Assembly (NCBI RefSeq): GCF_907163125.1
Contig: NZ_OU015319.1
Span: forward strand, 2,914,001-2,978,000
Reading direction: 5' to 3'
Length of the DNA: 64,000 nt
Source: Cloacibacterium caeni
Lineage (GTDB): Bacteria; Bacteroidota; Bacteroidia; Flavobacteriales; Weeksellaceae
This document shows positions 45,175-53,625 of the stretch, one piece after another. The translations under genes and the position numbers were made by a program. The notes beneath the pieces were generated by a model, which was not told the origin of the DNA, made no database searches, and was given only the letters and a program-made list of their open reading frames with translations. Each line of letters opens with the position of its first letter. Position 1 is the first letter of the stretch.

Positions 45175-46074
45175 ATGAAAAAATATCTATTTATCACGCT
45201 ATTTTTTATAAGCATTGCTGTTTTTTCTCAAGAAAAATACAAGGCATCAGATTATTCACTGCCCAATAATGTAAAAAGCTATAATACATTTGTTTACAAG
45301 TACGATGTAGAATTAGGTAAATATTTCGTCATCGAAAAACACATCAGAATTTTTGAAAAAGGTTTGATAAAATATGATTATGTTTTGGATAATTATTTGG
45401 ATAGATTTACTCAAATCAAAAGATATACATATAATGCTCAAAATCAATTGATTTCTATAGAAACAGCGGATGATTATGAGAAGCCTCAATACTATCCTTA
45501 CATAGATTTTTTTTATGAAAATGGCAAATTGTCAAAAATTTCTGAAGTTTTAGGTAACAAAAGAATTTTTACAGATTTCAATTATGATAAAAAAGGAAGA
45601 ATTCTTAAGGAAAAAAGATATCAAGATGACAAATTAGTATTATCAACAGTAGATTACAATTATATTTCTGATAAAAATTATACAACCAAGAAAGTAGTTT
45701 TTATCAATGATGATTCTAAAAAAATTGTAGATGAAGTTTTTGAAAATAATTTGAAAATTTCAGAAGAAATAGACGACCCAGCTGCTAAAATTTCTTACAC
45801 TTATCAGTATGACAAAAACGGAAATGAAGTGATGAAAAGTGATATGGCAACAAGTTTTGATAGTCATTACGTTTACGGAAAAACAGGCGCCATTCTTAAA
45901 TCCAAAAAAACAGAGTATGATGATTTAGAATTTGACATTGTTAATTATTTTGAATTTTCGGAAATTACTTACGAAGATGGTTCTACAGAAGGAAGCAGAG
46001 TTTTTGATAAAGAATTTGCTAAATCTTTCAATATGAGTGTTTTGAGTTACGATGCGATAGATGATTTGAAATAA
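45175..46074 (+). CDS. Exported YD-like repeat protein, paralogue 1 of 3
   Basis: 299 residues with a signal peptide (MKKYLFITLFFISIAVFSQ). The mature part carries degenerate tyrosine-rich repeats: YTYNAQNQLISIET, FFYENGKLSKISEV, FNYDKKGRILKEKRY and YQYDKNGNEVMKSD. These resemble RHS/YD repeats (xxYDxxGxLxxxx) in short form. Such proteins form beta-rich shells or surface structures. It is the first of three related neighbours. There is no T9SS domain, so the final location is periplasmic or outer membrane. Function unknown. Confidence 0.72.
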   Translation: MKKYLFITLFFISIAVFSQEKYKASDYSLPNNVKSYNTFVYKYDVELGKYFVIEKHIRIFEKGLIKYDYVLDNYLDRFTQIKRYTYNAQNQLISIETADDYEKPQYYPYIDFFYENGKLSKISEVLGNKRIFTDFNYDKKGRILKEKRYQDDKLVLSTVDYNYISDKNYTTKKVVFINDDSKKIVDEVFENNLKISEEIDDPAAKISYTYQYDKNGNEVMKSDMATSFDSHYVYGKTGAILKSKKTEYDDLEFDIVNYFEFSEITYEDGSTEGSRVFDKEFAKSFNMSVLSYDAIDDLK

Positions 46075-46102
46075 TTTATTATATTTGGAATAAACATATA
46101 AC

Positions 46103-47323
46103 ATGATGAAAAAAATAATTCAACTTTTAGTGCTTTTGTTCGTGCAATTTTCTTTTGCACAACAAGATAATGTGGTGAAATATTTAGCAGAAAATTGGGG
46201 TGTAAATAAAGATGTAGCAAAAATAGAAGAAGTGAATTATTCTGTAGGCTTTACTTCTGGGAAATTTGAACCAAGAGAAACCAAAATTTATACCTTCAAA
46301 AACGGAAAAGTAATTTCTATAGAAACACAATATTCTAAAGATAAAGTCATCGAAACTTTCGAATACAATGCGAAAGGAAAGCCTGTAAGATTTTCATATA
46401 TTTCTACAGGAACAGACAAAGCCAGTGAAAACATTTCTACATTTAGCTATGACAAAAACGGAAAACTTATAGAAATTAAACCTTCTAATCCTAGATTTCA
46501 TTGGCAATATAAATATCAATATAAATCTGATGGTACATTGGCTTCCGTAGAAATTTTTGACAATGGAAAATTGGATTCTACATGGAACTTCACCTCTTAT
46601 CAAGACGAAAAAAATTATCAATATATTGATGAAAATTACTCGGCTAATGATGGTAAAAAAGTTTTTGAATTAAAAGAAAGTTTGGTAAACGGACAAAGAC
46701 CTATGAGAAAAGAAGCTTGGTTAGAAGGAAAAGATCCAAACGGAAATGTTTTTAAAATCAGAGAAAACAACGCGGTTTTCGGGAAATATTATTTTTTTAG
46801 AAAATTGACTTATACTAACGGAGAAACCACTGGAAGTACAGAATATAATCCCTATTTCACAGAAGGGATTAATGGAGATATTTTTCAACTTCTAGAAAAT
46901 AAAAACCCTAAATCTACCTATAAAATCAGATTAGGCGAAGACGGAAAATTTAAAATGGAGAATCAAGCAAATCAGCCTATTCCAGATTTGAGCAAAGGTT
47001 TTATCAGTCCCAACAAAACAGATTTCATTTATTTTGACCCTAATAATGGAGAAGTTGCATTGGTAGAAGATATGAAACCTAGTGAAGAGTTCGTGGCGAT
47101 GAAACCGTATAATGTACCTTCTAAAAGATATATTGTCATCAATAATGATTATCAATTCATCATTTTCGATAACGGAAAACAAATCGATACTTCTAGTATG
47201 AAATTGGCTCAAGATATGGGAAATTTAGTCATTCAAGAAAATGGTGTGCCGAAATATTTTGTTCCGAATTTGGACAAACTTACTTTCTTGAAGTTTTATC
47301 CCCTTTATATTTTGGCGCTTTAA
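46103..47323 (+). CDS. Exported YD-like repeat protein, paralogue 2 of 3
   Basis: 406 residues; the start is ATGATG at 46103/46106, followed by a signal peptide (KKIIQLLVLLFVQFSFAQ). YD-like units are FEYNAKGKPVRFSYIS, FSYDKNGKLIEIK and YQYKSDGTLASVEIFDNGKL. After about residue 270 the sequence changes to KFKMENQANQPIPDLSKGF and KRYIVINNDYQFIIFDNGKQIDTSSM, a beta-rich C-terminal domain not present in paralogue 1. Gap to the previous gene 28 bp, to the next 13 bp. Function unknown. Confidence 0.72.
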   Translation: MMKKIIQLLVLLFVQFSFAQQDNVVKYLAENWGVNKDVAKIEEVNYSVGFTSGKFEPRETKIYTFKNGKVISIETQYSKDKVIETFEYNAKGKPVRFSYISTGTDKASENISTFSYDKNGKLIEIKPSNPRFHWQYKYQYKSDGTLASVEIFDNGKLDSTWNFTSYQDEKNYQYIDENYSANDGKKVFELKESLVNGQRPMRKEAWLEGKDPNGNVFKIRENNAVFGKYYFFRKLTYTNGETTGSTEYNPYFTEGINGDIFQLLENKNPKSTYKIRLGEDGKFKMENQANQPIPDLSKGFISPNKTDFIYFDPNNGEVALVEDMKPSEEFVAMKPYNVPSKRYIVINNDYQFIIFDNGKQIDTSSMKLAQDMGNLVIQENGVPKYFVPNLDKLTFLKFYPLYILAL

Positions 47324-47336
47324 AAATTTTGAAAAC

Positions 47337-48131
47337 ATGAAACAAATAACATTTTTCACCATAATTATTTCCATTTTCGGATTTCCTCAAGAAAAACTTA
47401 CGACTCAAGATTTTGGCTTGCATAAAAATACAGAAACTGTGATTTCTAAACAATATTGGGAAGATGACCAATCGAATATAGTTTTTACAGAAGAATTGAA
47501 ATTCTACAATACATTTTTAGAAGAGAAAAAAACCAAAGATGGAGATTATGTTACTGTGAAAAAATATTACTACAATATTGATAATTTATTGGTGAAAATA
47601 GAAACAGAGCATGTTCATTCTGGCGAGAAGGAAAAAGAGGTTTTTCACTATAAAAATCTTCAGTTGCAGAATTCTGAACTTTGGATGCATGGTAAAATGT
47701 TTTCTAAAACTCAATATTTCTTTGACAAAAATAATAGATTGACAAAAGAAATAGAAAAAGATGCTAAAAATAAAGTGACCAGAATAGTATAGTACAAAAA
47801 CTACAAAAATGACGATTTTTTCACCAAACTGATAAAGGATTTTCAAAATGATAAAGTGGAAGAAACCGCCGAAGAAATTTATGAAAATAAATTATTGGTA
47901 GAAGCCAATTATGAAATGTACAACCTGAAAACCAATGTTAAAAATACTTATAATAAAGAAGGTTGGATTGTAAAAGAAGTGTTCAGCAATAGTGAAGTGG
48001 TAGAAAATACCTTTACTTATGAAGTAGATGAGAAGGGAAATCCTATAAAAGTTACCAAAACCAATTCCCAGAATCAAGGAAATTATGTTTTGGTAATCAA
48101 TAATACATATTCTACTTTTCCTACGAATTAA
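47337..48131 (+). pseudogene. Exported YD-like repeat protein, paralogue 3 of 3, interrupted by TAG
   Basis: The frame from ATG 47337 (MKQITFFTIIISIFGFP) runs to TAG at 47790-47792, then continues in the same frame as YKNYKNDDFFTKLIKDF to the stop at 48131. Both halves are typical of the family: YYYNIDNLLVKIET, YFFDKNNRLTKEIE before the stop; YNKEGWIVKEVF, YEVDEKGNPIKVTKTN after it. A single base change (for example TAC or TGG to TAG) explains the interruption. The 3' end overlaps the convergent DUF3109 gene by 11 bp. Either a recent null allele or a sequencing error. Confidence 0.75.
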
Positions 48132-48702
48132 ATTCGCGTTCCCATTCTTCTGCTGCTTCGCAAAGGGTTTTGTAAAAATCTTCGCCGTACTTTCTAATCA
48201 GTGGCGTTTTCAAGAATTTATAAACAGGAACTTGCAATTCTTTTCCTAAGGTACAAGCGTCGCTACAAACGTCCCATTCATGATAATTGATTGCAGAAAA
48301 ATTTCTGTATTCTGTTATTCTAATAGGATAGAGGTGACAAGAAATAGGTTTTTGCCAATCTACAACACCATCTTCGTAAGCTTTTTCGATTCCACATTTG
48401 GTGATGCCTTTTTCATCAAAAATTACATAAGCGCATTCTCCACCATTTACGAGTGGCGTTACCAAATCTCCATCAATATCAGTAACGTGTGTTCCTTGTT
48501 GTTCTATGGCAACTATTCCTTCTGGTCTAAGATAACTTTTAATTTTTGGATAAATTCTTTCCAAAATTTCATTCTCATTTTTGTCAAGCGGAGCTCCCGC
48601 ATCTCCTTCTACACAGCAGATTCCTTTGCATTTGCTGAGGTTACACACAAATTCTTCAGAAAAAATATCTTCAGAAATTAATTTATCATCTATTTGAATC
48701 AT
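48121..48702 (-). CDS. DUF3109 family protein (cysteine-rich, probable metal binding)
   Basis: 193 residues matching DUF3109: cysteines at FVCNLSKCKGICCVEGDAGAPL, GGECAYVIFDEKGITKCGIEKAYEDG, SCHLYPIRI and VCSDACTLG. The eight or more conserved cysteines suggest an iron-sulfur cluster or zinc site, and the family is related in pattern to YkgJ-type proteins. Cytoplasmic, no signal peptide. Its start overlaps the DUF6427 stop by 4 bp, so they are co-translated. Function unknown. Confidence 0.9.
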   Translation of the reverse strand: MIQIDDKLISEDIFSEEFVCNLSKCKGICCVEGDAGAPLDKNENEILERIYPKIKSYLRPEGIVAIEQQGTHVTDIDGDLVTPLVNGGECAYVIFDEKGITKCGIEKAYEDGVVDWQKPISCHLYPIRITEYRNFSAINYHEWDVCSDACTLGKELQVPVYKFLKTPLIRKYGEDFYKTLCEAAEEWEREFNS

Positions 48703-49619
48703 AATCTTATTAGTTCGTCTAAATCTATATAAGTAGTAAGTTTAAAAAGTAATAAAGTGAGAATAATTATCCATACACCGAATTCTTTCATCCAATATTT
48801 TTTCAAAAATCTCAAGGCTCTAGAAAGGATAATCACATTCGGTAAAACCAATAAAAGTAAATATTCATAATTTTTGCCCATGTAAAGAAATACAGTCACC
48901 AATTGTGCCAAGAAAAACAAGAGCATAAAAGTGTACTTAAATTTACTAGAAGGACTTTTTTTATTAAAATTGGCAAAATGGTCCATTACAGCATACAACA
49001 CATATAAAGCAACGGGTAAAAGAAAGTATAATGGATAGTAATCTTGCATGAAAGAATCTTCTACATAAGGAATATAACTTTCGTCAAAATCATGATAACC
49101 AATAAGATACATCACACCAAAATAAGTTCCAAAAACCAATGCATTTCCAAAAAATAATCTGAAAATATTCAGCGAAATATGATCTGAAGTAGAAATAAGG
49201 TGAATCAACACGAAAATAAACATAGGCCAAGTTGTAGGCAAAAACAAGAAATTCACCGCCAAAATTGCGCCAATAATCAGGTATGAATTTTTCCTTACTT
49301 CATCTTGATTGCTGGTCAATAAAACCATTACAAAAGAGTTGGTGAACAAAGACATCGCAATTCCTATGTCTAAACTTCCCGGATATAATGCAAACACAAA
49401 AAAGGTATACAGAAAAAGAGGAAGATGAGTATTGTAATTCAGGCCAATAGCGTTAAAAAGAAAATATCCTAAAGCAAATCCGCAAAACGTAATAATGCTA
49501 GAAAAAACACCTAATGTTTTGAAATCCAATATATTAAATGATATGATCAAAAGAAATAAAAAAAATATATAGACAGGAATCGAAAAAATATTGCTTTCTT
49601 TTGATAGTAATCTGAACAT
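48699..49619 (-). CDS. DUF6427 family integral membrane protein
   Basis: 306 residues with about eight to ten membrane spans throughout (IPVYIFFLFLLIISFNIL, LPLFLYTFFVFAL, NSYLIIGAILAVNFLFL, YPLYFLLPVALYVLYAVM, FGVWIIILTLLLF). The start MFRLLSKES and the gene's placement divergent from a DUF6341 gene are typical of flavobacterial DUF6427 proteins. Function is unknown; an envelope or transport role would fit. It overlaps DUF3109 by 4 bp downstream. Confidence 0.85.
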   Translation of the reverse strand: MFRLLSKESNIFSIPVYIFFLFLLIISFNILDFKTLGVFSSIITFCGFALGYFLFNAIGLNYNTHLPLFLYTFFVFALYPGSLDIGIAMSLFTNSFVMVLLTSNQDEVRKNSYLIIGAILAVNFLFLPTTWPMFIFVLIHLISTSDHISLNIFRLFFGNALVFGTYFGVMYLIGYHDFDESYIPYVEDSFMQDYYPLYFLLPVALYVLYAVMDHFANFNKKSPSSKFKYTFMLLFFLAQLVTVFLYMGKNYEYLLLLVLPNVIILSRALRFLKKYWMKEFGVWIIILTLLLFKLTTYIDLDELIRL

Positions 49620-49625
49620 TTTTAT

Positions 49626-49643
49626 TAATTTTGTGCAAAGTTA
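49626..49643. promoter_or_regulatory. Face-to-face divergent -7 boxes
   Basis: TAATTTTG (49626-49633, plus strand, for DUF6341) and TAACTTTG on the minus strand (49636-49643, for DUF6427) are two bases apart and point away from their genes' opposite sides. The resulting 18-bp segment is nearly palindromic. Each box is about 7-28 bases from its start codon. Confidence 0.55.
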
Positions 49644-49661
49644 ATTTAAAATAAGAAAAAA

Positions 49662-49895
49662 ATGACGTCTTTTTGGTTATTCTTAAGTGATTTGTTCAAA
49701 TGGTCTTTCGGATTCTATGATTTCGCAGGAAACGTATTGAACTGGATTCTATTTATTGTAGCTAGTGCTTTATTTTGCTATTGGTGTTATGTTTTAGTAA
49801 CCACATTAGGGAATAATAAAGATAAAGAATATTATTCACCTACAGAAGGTAAATTCCCATACTACAACCCAGAATTACACACTAAAGAAGATTAA
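49662..49895 (+). CDS. DUF6341 family small membrane protein
   Basis: 77 residues with one central span (GNVLNWILFIVASALFCYWCYVLVTTL). The motif SDLFKWSFGFYDFAGN before it and YYSPTEGKFPYYNPELH after it are those of DUF6341. In flavobacteria this small protein usually sits beside DUF6427, as here, often with upp nearby (not in this window). Divergent from DUF6427 with overlapping promoters. Function unknown. Confidence 0.88.
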   Translation: MTSFWLFLSDLFKWSFGFYDFAGNVLNWILFIVASALFCYWCYVLVTTLGNNKDKEYYSPTEGKFPYYNPELHTKED

Positions 49896-49917
49896 TCAGA
49901 TTTCTTACATAATATAA

Positions 49918-49950
49918 AATCCCGAAATTGTAAAATTTCGGGATTTTTTT
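49918..49950. terminator. Bidirectional terminator
   Basis: AATCCCGAAATT (49918-49929) pairs perfectly with AATTTCGGGATT (49934-49945), followed by a T-run. It ends DUF6341 and, on the other strand, the universal stress protein gene. Confidence 0.92.
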
Positions 49951-49966
49951 ATTCTATTTGTTAAAA

Positions 49967-50404
49967 TTAATTGTGACAAGGAACTACTAAAACAGGAATA
50001 GGAGATTTTTTCGTGATATCTTTGGTAAGACTTCCTACGAAAACATCATAAATGCCGCTTCTTCCATGACTTCCCATGACGATGTAGTTGGCCTTTTTGT
50101 CTTTAGCATAATCTAAAATAATTTCAGCAGCGATGCCTTGTTTTAGTAAATGTTCACAAGCTACACCTTTTGCTTTTATTCTTTTTTCAATTTCATTCAA
50201 CTCGGCGAGTTCTTCAGAAATTTCAGATTTTTCTATCTCTGGGAAATATTGAAATCCCATATCTCCTATAGCAAAGCCTATATCTGCAGGAGCTACGTGT
50301 ATTAAATAAATTTTTCCGGCTATTTCTTTTGCAAAATCTACAGCGCCTTCTACAAGAATATCAGTAGTGTCAGAAAAATCGATGGGTAAAATAATATTTT
50401 TCAT
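49967..50404 (-). CDS. Universal stress protein
   Basis: 145 residues, single UspA domain. It starts NIILPIDFSDTTDILVEGAVDFA and has the nucleotide-binding motif G-x2-G-x9-G-S (GSHGRSGIYDVFVGSLT) and the ending SPIPVLVVP. It is predicted to bind ATP and to act in cytoplasmic stress resistance. Transcribed alone: terminator downstream, and 68 bp upstream lies the FAH-family gene end. Confidence 0.93.
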   Translation of the reverse strand: MKNIILPIDFSDTTDILVEGAVDFAKEIAGKIYLIHVAPADIGFAIGDMGFQYFPEIEKSEISEELAELNEIEKRIKAKGVACEHLLKQGIAAEIILDYAKDKKANYIVMGSHGRSGIYDVFVGSLTKDITKKSPIPVLVVPCHN

Positions 50405-50472
50405 GGCGTGTGTTTTAATAACAGTACTAATTTACAATTTTTAAACGGGAAATAAAAGTTTTTAGAAATGAT

Positions 50473-51081
50473 TTATTGTATGCGCAGACTATAAACTTTT
50501 TCGCCTTCTAGAAACATTTCTAGCTCATCGTTTTCTGATACCTTTCCTACACCTTTTGGAGTTCCTGTGAAAATTAAATCTCCCACTCTTAAAGTGAAGT
50601 ATTGAGAGACAAAAGCAATAATATCATCTGGCGAAAACATCATTAGACAGGTATTGCCATCTTGTACAGTTTCTTTATTTTTTTTGAGTTGAAAATTCAA
50701 ATTTTTTAAATCAAAATTCTCTTTTGGGAAAAAATCAGAAACTACAGCGCTTCCGTCAAAACCTTTTGCGAGTTCCCAAGGTAAACCTTTTCCTTTGAGC
50801 TGAGACTGTAAATCTCTCGCTGTAAAATCTATTCCAAGCGCAATTTCGTCATAATGTTTAGGTGCATTTTCTTTTTGGATATATTTTCCGCCTTTAGAAA
50901 TTTTAAGCACCACTTCTAATTCATAATGCACGTCATCAGAAAATTCTGGAATATAGAAATCACTGCCTTTCTTGAGAACAGCAGTGTCTGGTTTCATGAA
51001 AATAACTGGATTTTCTGGAATTTCGTTTCCTAATTCTTTCGCGTGTTCTGCGTAATTTCTTCCTATGCAAATGATTTTCAT
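50473..51081 (-). CDS. Fumarylacetoacetate hydrolase family protein (FAHD1/YcgM-like)
   Basis: 202 residues, the size of FAHD1-type acylpyruvase/oxaloacetate decarboxylases. Motifs: IGRNYAEHAKELGN, PVIFMKPDTAV, HYELEVVLKI (metal-binding Glu pair), DFTARDLQSQLKGKGLPWELAKGFDGSA and GDLIFTGTPKGVG. It likely cleaves acylpyruvates or decarboxylates oxaloacetate with Mg. It starts 9 bp after an unknown gene and so may be the last gene of a three-gene transcript. Confidence 0.9.
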   Translation of the reverse strand: MKIICIGRNYAEHAKELGNEIPENPVIFMKPDTAVLKKGSDFYIPEFSDDVHYELEVVLKISKGGKYIQKENAPKHYDEIALGIDFTARDLQSQLKGKGLPWELAKGFDGSAVVSDFFPKENFDLKNLNFQLKKNKETVQDGNTCLMMFSPDDIIAFVSQYFTLRVGDLIFTGTPKGVGKVSENDELEMFLEGEKVYSLRIQ

Positions 51082-51090
51082 AATATTAAA

Positions 51091-51675
51091 TTAAAAATTT
51101 TCATTAAACATTTTAAATTCCACTTCAAAAGGAGTTTCGTTTTCACTAATCTTTTCTCTGAACTTTTCTTGATATTCCATATATTTACTATAACAATCTA
51201 TTCTGCTCCAAGATTCATCAATTCGATTGATTTTAAATTCTTCAAAAATTCTGTCCTGAATAATATTATCAATCGGAATATGAAAATAATCTACATTTTT
51301 TGTTATTCCGGGAATTTTTTCTTCACCTAAAAGAAAACAATATTTTAGAGTCATATTAATCCATTTTTGAGCTTGCCCAATGGTTAAAGTATAATCTAAA
51401 GAATATTTTTTTAATTTTTCAGTATTTTCTTTATGCCACTCATCGAATTGTTTTTCATTAAAATCATTCTGGCAAACTTCCTCAATTAAGTTACAAAGTA
51501 ATTTTTCCCATTTATTTTTGACTTCCTGATGATTCTGTGAAAGATTTCTTAACGTTCTACTAAAATCACGATAAGCTCTCCAAATTGCTTTTTTTTTGCA
51601 ATCTGAGTGGCTTTTACTGAAATATAAAGTGATATAAAAATGTTCAATATCCTTATGAGAAATGTTAGTTTTCAT
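51091..51675 (-). CDS. Unknown soluble protein, alpha-helical
   Basis: 194 residues, no signal peptide or membrane span. Rich in Lys, Glu, Trp and Tyr (KKAIWRAYRDFSRTLRNL, GQAQKWINMTLKYCFLL, DESWSRIDCYSKYMEYQEKF), strongly helical by composition. No family recognised. Its ATG overlaps the TAA of the gene upstream (TAATG) and its stop is 9 bp from the FAH gene, so all three appear co-translated or co-transcribed. Confidence 0.75.
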   Translation of the reverse strand: MKTNISHKDIEHFYITLYFSKSHSDCKKKAIWRAYRDFSRTLRNLSQNHQEVKNKWEKLLCNLIEEVCQNDFNEKQFDEWHKENTEKLKKYSLDYTLTIGQAQKWINMTLKYCFLLGEEKIPGITKNVDYFHIPIDNIIQDRIFEEFKINRIDESWSRIDCYSKYMEYQEKFREKISENETPFEVEFKMFNENF

Positions 51676-52031
51676 TATGTATTAAGCATAATATCCATAA
51701 ATTTCGCTAATTCTATTGTGTTTGAAAGCTGAACTAATTCAATATCATCTGAATTGTTGAGATTGATGAAAACTCTCATCAAATCTTTCTTTCCATTTTC
51801 TAAAGAAATATTGATAATATTTTCTTTTTTAATTTCAAATTCTTGAGTTTTACAAGTTGCATCTAACGAACCACTATCTTTTGTGTAAAACTCACCAATT
51901 CTAATAGATTTAATTTTGATAAAGTTCCCTTTAACAGAAATCATATCGCTTTCAATAAAAGGTAGTTTTCCTTCTACTAATGAAATTTCATATTCATTTT
52001 CTCCTTTTTTAATAATGGAAATATTTTTCAT
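51675..52031 (-). CDS. Unknown small protein, beta-rich N-terminus
   Basis: 118 residues without signal peptide. Alternating strands (ISIIKKGENEYEISLVEGKLPF, VKGNFIKIKSIRIGEFYTKD) are followed by ENIINISLENGKKDLMRVFINLNNSDDIELVQLS and a final helix. The sequence is compatible with a small beta-barrel or tail-like fold, but no family was recognised. It is translationally coupled to the following helical protein (TAATG overlap). The upstream 80 bp consist of CTTTGCG-type filler with no clear promoter. Confidence 0.7.
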   Translation of the reverse strand: MKNISIIKKGENEYEISLVEGKLPFIESDMISVKGNFIKIKSIRIGEFYTKDSGSLDATCKTQEFEIKKENIINISLENGKKDLMRVFINLNNSDDIELVQLSNTIELAKFMDIMLNT

Positions 52032-52059
52032 TTGTGATAATTTTAATAGACAATCTCTT

Positions 52060-52108
52060 AGATGAGTGAAGCGACTTTGCGAAAAACCTTTGCGTCTTTG
52101 CGTGAAAA
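52060..52108. repeat. CTTTGCG-type filler repeat
   Basis: GCGACTTTGCGAAAAACC followed by CTTTGCGTCTTTGCGTGAAAA. The same word set (CTTTGCG, GTGAAAAAC) occurs in the aceB-aceA spacer (18140-18260). It is a common intergenic motif of this bacterial group. Confidence 0.55.
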
Positions 52109-52111
52109 ATC

Positions 52112-52876
52112 TTAAAACTTACTTCTCAACTGAATCTTAGTCAAGACCTTCTTGGTATAAAGTGGGAAATCAGCATTCTGAATCCAACCGAAATATCCTA
52201 CATCTTTCGTGAAGACATCTTTTACTTTTTGACCTTTATATTTTCCAAAAGTGAAAATTTCTTCGTCTTTATCATCAAAGGCGATAAATCCTGCCAAATC
52301 TGCAAATTTATTATGGAATGAAAATTCGCTTAAAGCAGCAATATCATTCGGCAAATCTGCATATTTTTCGATTTGAGCATCCAGAACTTCGAAGGTTGCT
52401 AAAGTATCTGCTTCCGCAGAATGTGCATTTTCTAGAGATTTTCCGCAGTAAAATTGGTACGCTGCGCTTAGATTTCTAGGTTCCATTTTGTGGAAAATGG
52501 TTTGAGCATCAATTGGTCTGTGTTTAGATAAATCAAAATCATAACCAGCTCTCAACAATTCCTCTGCTAAAAGTGGAATATCAAATCTATTCGAATTAAA
52601 ACCTCCTAAATCAGAATCCTTAATCATATCAATGATTTTCGGAGCCAATTCTTTAAAAGTAGGAGAATCTTTTACATCTTCATCAGAAATTCCGTGAACA
52701 GCAGTAGCTTCTGCAGGAATAGGCATTTCTGGATTTACATACCAAGTTTTGCTTTCTCTAGAAGCATCTGGAAAAACTTTCAGAATGCAGATTTCTACAA
52801 TTCTGTCTTTAGAAATATTAATTCCAGTAGTTTCTAAATCAAAGATACAGAGCGGTTTATGGAGTTTTAGATTCAT
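52112..52876 (-). CDS. DEDDh 3'-5' exonuclease (DnaQ/ExoX-like)
   Basis: 254 residues. Exonuclease motif I is FDLETTGINISKDRIVEI, motif II GFNSNRFDIPLLAEEL, motif III HSAEADTLATFEVL; the H-x4-D arrangement marks the DEDDh class. The C-terminal ~60 residues (FTFGKYKGQKVKDVFTKDVGYFGWI) are the DUF3820-like tail seen in ExoX-type enzymes. It degrades DNA 3'-5' in repair or proofreading. It is the last gene of a minus-strand run with pssA. Confidence 0.92.
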   Translation of the reverse strand: MNLKLHKPLCIFDLETTGINISKDRIVEICILKVFPDASRESKTWYVNPEMPIPAEATAVHGISDEDVKDSPTFKELAPKIIDMIKDSDLGGFNSNRFDIPLLAEELLRAGYDFDLSKHRPIDAQTIFHKMEPRNLSAAYQFYCGKSLENAHSAEADTLATFEVLDAQIEKYADLPNDIAALSEFSFHNKFADLAGFIAFDDKDEEIFTFGKYKGQKVKDVFTKDVGYFGWIQNADFPLYTKKVLTKIQLRSKF

Positions 52877-52914
52877 AAAATTTATTTTGGTAGGGACAAA
52901 GTCGTGACTTGTCC

Positions 52915-53625
52915 TTACATTTGTTTTTGAAAAATTAGAGAAACGATTATATAAAAAACGATAACCATCGGGATTCCAGCCAATCCTAAAATAGAAATCA
53001 GTAGAATTCCGCCCAAAAGTAAGATGAGTTTTGGGTAATTATCTTTCAGTTTCATCGATTTAAATTTAAGCGCAATCATTTTGATGGGACTGATAAGTAA
53101 CCAACAGCTTGCTGCGACGAGACCTAGTAAAAACAAAGGGTTTTCAAACGTTCGCCAAAACATTCCCGTTTCTTGAAAAGCATAATACATTCCGAAAAGT
53201 AAAACCGTATTACTTGGTGTGTTGAGTCCTTTGAAATAATAGCTTTGCTCTTCATCTAAATTAAAAATAGCCAATCTGAGACATGAGAATAAAGCCACGA
53301 AAAGCCCTAAATATTTCAACTGAAATGGAAGTTCAAAATCCATAAATTGATTACCGAAACCTTCTAGTGCTTTAAACATCGTTACACCAGGCAAAAGTCC
53401 GAAACTTACCATGTCTGCTAGAGAATCTAATTGTGCGCCGAGATTAGAATTGGCTTTAAGCGCTCTGGCAACAAATCCGTCTAAAAAGTCTAAAACTAAA
53501 GAAATGATGATGCAAAGTGCGGCAACTTTATAATTTCCGTTTACTAAATTGATAACACCGATGCTTCCAGAAAATAAATTCCCGAGAGTGAAAGCATTGG
53601 CTAAATTATTTTTTATAAAATTCAT
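52915..53625 (-). CDS. pssA: CDP-alcohol phosphatidyltransferase, probable phosphatidylserine synthase
   Basis: 236 residues with about six to eight spans. The CDP-alcohol motif D-x2-DG-x2-AR-x8-G-x3-D-x3-D is complete: DFLDGFVARALKAN, then GAQLDSLADMVSFG. This fits phosphatidylserine synthase, the precursor step to phosphatidylethanolamine at the inner membrane. Sequence alone does not exclude other CDP-alcohol enzymes. It overlaps the upstream LPG-synthase-like gene by 4 bp. Confidence 0.87.
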   Translation of the reverse strand: MNFIKNNLANAFTLGNLFSGSIGVINLVNGNYKVAALCIIISLVLDFLDGFVARALKANSNLGAQLDSLADMVSFGLLPGVTMFKALEGFGNQFMDFELPFQLKYLGLFVALFSCLRLAIFNLDEEQSYYFKGLNTPSNTVLLFGMYYAFQETGMFWRTFENPLFLLGLVAASCWLLISPIKMIALKFKSMKLKDNYPKLILLLGGILLISILGLAGIPMVIVFYIIVSLIFQKQM

